From assembly GCF_001854805.1 (NCBI RefSeq), contig NZ_MBLO01000045.1, positions 2,614 to 47,377 on the forward strand: a stretch of 44,764 nt of DNA. The letters run 5' to 3'. Under the pieces are notes generated by a model. It ran no database searches and was not told the origin of the DNA. It saw nothing but the letters and a program-made list of their open reading frames with translations. This stretch comes from Pseudofrankia coriaricola. GTDB taxonomy: Bacteria > Actinomycetota > Actinomycetes > Frankiales > Frankiaceae. The position numbers were made by a program, and so were the translations under genes. How positions within the stretch are numbered: the stretch's first letter is position 1; every line of letters begins with the position of its first letter. Shown one piece after another: positions 41,790 to 44,764 of this stretch.

Positions 41790-42644
41790 ATGCCGGCAAG
41801 TGGACGGCTTGAGGGAATGGCCGCGGTCATCACGGGTGGGGCTCGCGGTCTCGGCCTGGGAATTACACGGTTGTTCCTCGATCAGGGCGCGAAGGTCTGC
41901 ATGGCCGGACGCACGCAGTCGTGGGGCGACGAGGCCGTCGAGCAGTTCCAGAAGATCAGCGACGACGTCATGTTCGTGCAGTGCGACGTCGCCGAGGAGG
42001 CCGATGTCGCACGCTGCGTAGCGGCGGCCGTGGAGCGCTTCGGATCGCTGCACATCGTGGTGAACAACGCGGGCGGCACGACGTTCGGCACGGGCGCCAA
42101 GGCGTGTGACACGGAGCTCGCGGAGTTCCAGCGGGCGTTCCACGTGAATACCGATGGCCCGTTCCTGATGGCCAAGCATGCGATTGCGCACATGCTCGAC
42201 GCTGGCTACGGCTCGATCGTGAATGTCAGCTCGAATGCTGCGATCCGGGCGTCCGCCAACGCGAACGTCGGCTACCACGCGAGCAAGGCAGCCCTGCACG
42301 GCCTGACGTTGAGTCTCGCCCGGGAGTACGGTCCGCAGGTTCGCTGCAACGAGATCGTCATGGGGCACCTCCACCCGCCGAACCCGGACCTGCCCCGCCA
42401 CCGGTACGTAGAAGAGGACGAGGCGGCGCGGACTGCTGTCGAGCAAAACTACATGGTCGGCCGCTGGGGCTCCCCGGACGACCTCGGGTATGCCTGCGTC
42501 TTCCTCGCCTCCAGGGAGTCGGGCTTCATCACGGCGACCTCACTCCGCCTCGACGGCGGATCGCAGTCGAGGATGCAGTTCCCGCACCTGACCGGATACG
42601 AGGATTGGCTGGCCACCCAGCACAGCGCACAGGCGACGGCATGA
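41790..42644 (+). CDS. SDR-family oxidoreductase
   Basis: A 284-aa classical short-chain dehydrogenase: TGGARGLG at 15-22, NNAG at 92-95, S148, and Y162/K166 in YHASK. C-terminal LRLDGGSQSR replaces the common DGG-xx ending. The start is ATG 41790 with GGAG five bases upstream, or GTG 41784 served by AAGGA. A 128-bp spacer separates it from the lactonase gene, and its stop overlaps the next SDR start (ATGA). Probably oxidises a hydroxy- or 3-hydroxyacyl intermediate. Confidence 0.85.
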   Translation: MPASGRLEGMAAVITGGARGLGLGITRLFLDQGAKVCMAGRTQSWGDEAVEQFQKISDDVMFVQCDVAEEADVARCVAAAVERFGSLHIVVNNAGGTTFGTGAKACDTELAEFQRAFHVNTDGPFLMAKHAIAHMLDAGYGSIVNVSSNAAIRASANANVGYHASKAALHGLTLSLAREYGPQVRCNEIVMGHLHPPNPDLPRHRYVEEDEAARTAVEQNYMVGRWGSPDDLGYACVFLASRESGFITATSLRLDGGSQSRMQFPHLTGYEDWLATQHSAQATA

Positions 42645-43576
42645 ACGACGAGATTCGCTTCGACGGCCGGGCCGTCATCGTCACCGGCGCCGGCCGGGGC
42701 CTGGGGCGGAGCCACGCCCTGCTGCTGGCTTCCCGCGGCGCCCAGGTCGTCGTCAACGACCTGGGCGCCGCGCTGCGCGGGGGCGGTTCGTCGACGGGGC
42801 CAGCACAGTCGGTCGTCACCGAGATCGAACAGGCGGGCGGCCTCGCCGTTCCGCACTACGGCGACGTGACGACACAGGAGTGCGGCGAGTCGATGGTCGC
42901 CACGGCGCTCGAGCACTTCGGCCGAGTCGACGCCATCATCTGCAACGCCGGGTACTCCAAGCACGCCCCCGTGCTGGACAGCGACATCGGACAGCTCGAC
43001 GAGATGTTGCGTGTACATGTGCACGGGGCCTTCCACGCGATCCGCGCGGCCTGGCCGACGTTCGTGGCCCAGAACTGCGGTCGGGTCGTGGTGACGAGCT
43101 CGTCGGCCGGCCTGTACGGCGGGACAACCCGGGTATCTTACTCGACAGCCAAGATGGGCCTTCTGGGCCTGGCCCGAGGCTTCGCCATCGACGGCGCCGA
43201 GAACGGTATCAACGTCAATGTCGTCGCCCCAGGGGCTGCGACCCGGCTGAGTGATGGCATGAAAGACGAGGTGCTGCGGGAGAAGCTGCGCCGCGAGGCG
43301 CCCGCGGAGCTCGTATCGCCTGTCTTCGCCTGGCTCGCACACCCGGATTGCAATGTCTCGGGGCAGTTCTTCCACGCGACGTCGGGTCGCGTCGCTCGGG
43401 TGCTCGTCGGTGAGACCCATGGCTACGCAAGGCGCGACCTCTCCGTCGAGGACGTGCGCGACCACTGGGCAGACATCTGTTCGGAAGATGCAGGTTATCT
43501 CCATCCGTCCAGCAACTACGAGGCTCAGAACATCGCCATGCGTCTCATCGAAAGCGGTGCCCTCTCGGGCTCGTGA
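42641..43576 (+). CDS. SDR dehydrogenase, MFE2/17beta-HSD4-like
   Basis: A 311-aa SDR with TGAGRGLG at 15-22, VVVNDLGAA around 36-44, CNAG at 101-104, a serine cluster at 153-155 and Y167/K171 in YSTAK. Like the protein at 29271 it has the VNDLG motif and a C-terminal extension of the MFE2 dehydrogenase type, so 3R-hydroxyacyl-CoA oxidation is likely. ATG 42641 overlaps the preceding SDR stop by four bases. A perfect hairpin follows in the spacer to the convergent amidohydrolase. Confidence 0.86.
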   Translation: MNDEIRFDGRAVIVTGAGRGLGRSHALLLASRGAQVVVNDLGAALRGGGSSTGPAQSVVTEIEQAGGLAVPHYGDVTTQECGESMVATALEHFGRVDAIICNAGYSKHAPVLDSDIGQLDEMLRVHVHGAFHAIRAAWPTFVAQNCGRVVVTSSSAGLYGGTTRVSYSTAKMGLLGLARGFAIDGAENGINVNVVAPGAATRLSDGMKDEVLREKLRREAPAELVSPVFAWLAHPDCNVSGQFFHATSGRVARVLVGETHGYARRDLSVEDVRDHWADICSEDAGYLHPSSNYEAQNIAMRLIESGALSGS

Positions 43577-43631
43577 ACGATGTAAGGCTTCACCTGGCGT
43601 GCGTCTCCTCCGTCACGCACGACGAGAAGCA

Positions 43632-43678
43632 CCAGGGGCAGCCGGCCAGATCCGAATACTGGCCGGCTGCCCGCCTGG
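43632..43678. terminator. Bidirectional terminator hairpin
   Basis: GGCAGCCGGCCAG (43637-43649) pairs perfectly with CTGGCCGGCTGCC (43659-43671) around a nine-base loop, and the stem extends through 43636/43672 and further CCAGG/CCTGG pairing. It lies between convergent genes (SDR at 43576 and amidohydrolase at 43722). Confidence 0.8.
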
Positions 43679-43721
43679 CGAGCTCAGAACCGTGGGAATC
43701 GGCGCTGAGCTTGACCTGGTC

Positions 43722-44764
43722 TCAGCTCGCCGCATCGGCCAGCACTCGACCGACGTCGTCTTGGACGAGCTTCGTGAAACGATCCATCGGAAGCGACATC
43801 GCCTTCCGAATCCCACTACGGGCATGGAAGTGATCAACCATTGCGGGATCGACCTGCTGGTGGCTGCCCAGCAGGTCGCTCGGCAACGGACCACATCTCA
43901 GGGCCGCAGCCTCCAGAGCCGGTCGGTCTAGGCCGTAGAATTTGATCATGTTCTCGCCGAGGATCAGGCGGACCTCGTCCTCCGGCACGTCTCGCATCGT
44001 CTCCCGGATGTACTCCCGCGTGTTCGGCCACGTGCTCTCGGGGTGCAGATAGTCGGTGCCGAACATGAACTGTCGACGCCCACTTCGTGCCGCACCGCCA
44101 GGTCCCCATACCGCATGATCGTGGCACCCGCCGCGCAGTTGCGTTGCCAGTACTCGCTTGGGAGCAGCTTGGTCGGGTGAGTCCTGGCAAACGTGTCCAG
44201 ATAGTGCAGCGTGTCCGGTACCCAGTCGCAGTGGATCTCCATGAATCCCACCCGGAGGTCCGGGTGGCGATCGAACACTCCACCCCAGATCATCTGCCAC
44301 AGCGGACGGCGCTCTACGAAGGTGTCCAGAACGTTCTGCAACGCGGTGTCCTCGCCTTTCGCGGCGCGCGCTGCCGCAGTGACCAGGTGGAGCATCCCCT
44401 GCGGGTGACCCCAGCCCGCATGGATGTGGGACGGCGAGCCCGAAATCGACACAAGCGTCCCAGAGCCGGTCGTAGAACGGGTCCCACAACCCCGGCGCCG
44501 GGTCGCCCTCAGCACCCGATCGCCTTCGCACCTGCCTCAGCCGCCCGGCGGCAGTCCTCGACAGCCAGGGCTGCGGCAAGTTTGCTTGGTAGCGACCGGT
44601 AGGTCGTGCTGAGTCCTCCGGGCCCTTCGGCCGGCCGCGCAAGCGCGGAAATTTTGGGGTGGGCCTGTAAGAACAACGGCTCTGGCGCATATTCGGTGGT
44701 GACGTTCAGTGATCGCGTGGTGAGACGCCGCTTGCGTCTACTTTGTCCTGGTTGAGGCTTTCCA
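43722..44764 (-). pseudogene. Amidohydrolase-2 family gene with apparent frameshifts, cut by window edge
   Basis: Recognisable protein segments occur in order but in shifting frames. Near 44600-44512 is KLAAALAVEDCRRAAEAGA, ending at TGA 44511-44509. Then EGDPAPGLWDPFYDRLWDAC is one frame over. From about 44428 HIHAGWGHPQGM and MEIHCDWVPDTLHYLD lie in a third frame, and from about 44077 FMFGTDYLHPES and the C-terminus to 43722 return to the second. Removing one base at 44511 and one from the three-base run at 44428-44430, and adding one near 44077, would restore a single frame. Either the gene is decayed or the assembly has errors near its end. The intact protein would be a metal-dependent hydrolase or decarboxylase like that at 16673. 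The N-terminus lies beyond the window. Confidence 0.65.

Noticed and set aside
1-44764. CRISPR array, insertion sequence, integrase or phage segment
   Set aside because: No regularly spaced repeats, transposase, recombinase or terminal inverted repeats were seen; the tandem heptads at 181-201 are too short and unspaced.

Overview
The window is 44.8 kb of high-GC DNA with GTG and TTG starts, 4-bp ATGA/GTGA gene overlaps and strong G+C bias at third codon positions. This is the style of an actinobacterium (Pseudonocardiales, Rhodococcus or Amycolatopsis-like; genus not determinable by eye). Almost every gene is catabolic and CoA-linked. I see no rRNA, tRNA, CRISPR array, transposase, integrase or phage gene, and no housekeeping gene.

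Layout. 1-3388 (+): a long hairpin, a promoter-like region with tandem heptads, a 4-hydroxyacetophenone-monooxygenase-like Baeyer-Villiger flavoprotein and a GntR/UTRA regulator. 3470-8643 (-): an MDR oxidoreductase, an HMG-CoA-lyase-like enzyme, an acetyl-CoA-synthetase-like ligase and a double hot-dog MaoC-type protein. 8835-10441 (+), divergent from it: a DUF35 OB-fold protein and an SCP2-type thiolase. A 15-bp hairpin then separates these from the convergent transporter at 10524-15502 (-), which comprises a lipoprotein binding protein, a fused LivH-LivM-LivG polypeptide and LivF. 15972-17683 (-): a MarR regulator and an ACMSD-type amidohydrolase. 17813-25818 (-): acyl-CoA dehydrogenase, crotonase, thiolase, alpha-methylacyl-CoA racemase and crotonase, then a CrtC/AttH-like protein, an APH-type kinase and a small helical protein. 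25907-30185 (-): a pair of acyl-CoA dehydrogenases, an R-hydratase and an MFE2-type SDR. 30318-32406 (-): a limonene-epoxide-hydrolase-like protein and a GMC oxidoreductase. 32647-38721 (-): a CoA-transferase III, a cyclase-family hydrolase, a fatty-acyl-CoA ligase, a crotonase and a second CoA-transferase III. 39297-43576 (+): aldehyde dehydrogenase, SMP-30 lactonase and two SDRs. 43722-end (-): an amidohydrolase gene interrupted by apparent single-base indels.

How the parts could work together (inference). The transporter imports a small acidic or hydrophobic substrate. Oxidation by the monooxygenase, GMC enzyme and aldehyde dehydrogenase, with epoxide, lactone or ring opening by the LEH-like, SMP-30, cyclase and amidohydrolase proteins, yields acids. 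Ligases and CoA-transferases activate these. The racemase fixes 2-methyl stereochemistry, and dehydrogenases, hydratases, SDRs, thiolases and the lyase shorten the chain. The set fits degradation of a branched or alicyclic compound (terpenoid-, steroid-side-chain- or naphthenate-like), but the substrate cannot be read from sequence. The most distinctive module is the APH kinase plus small partner protein next to an acyl-CoA dehydrogenase, which recalls the LvaA/LvaB/LvaC route that removes a 4-hydroxyl via a phospho-acyl-CoA. Several intergenic regions share AT-rich AATAGTC/TAGTC-type elements that could be a common operator, possibly of the local MarR protein.
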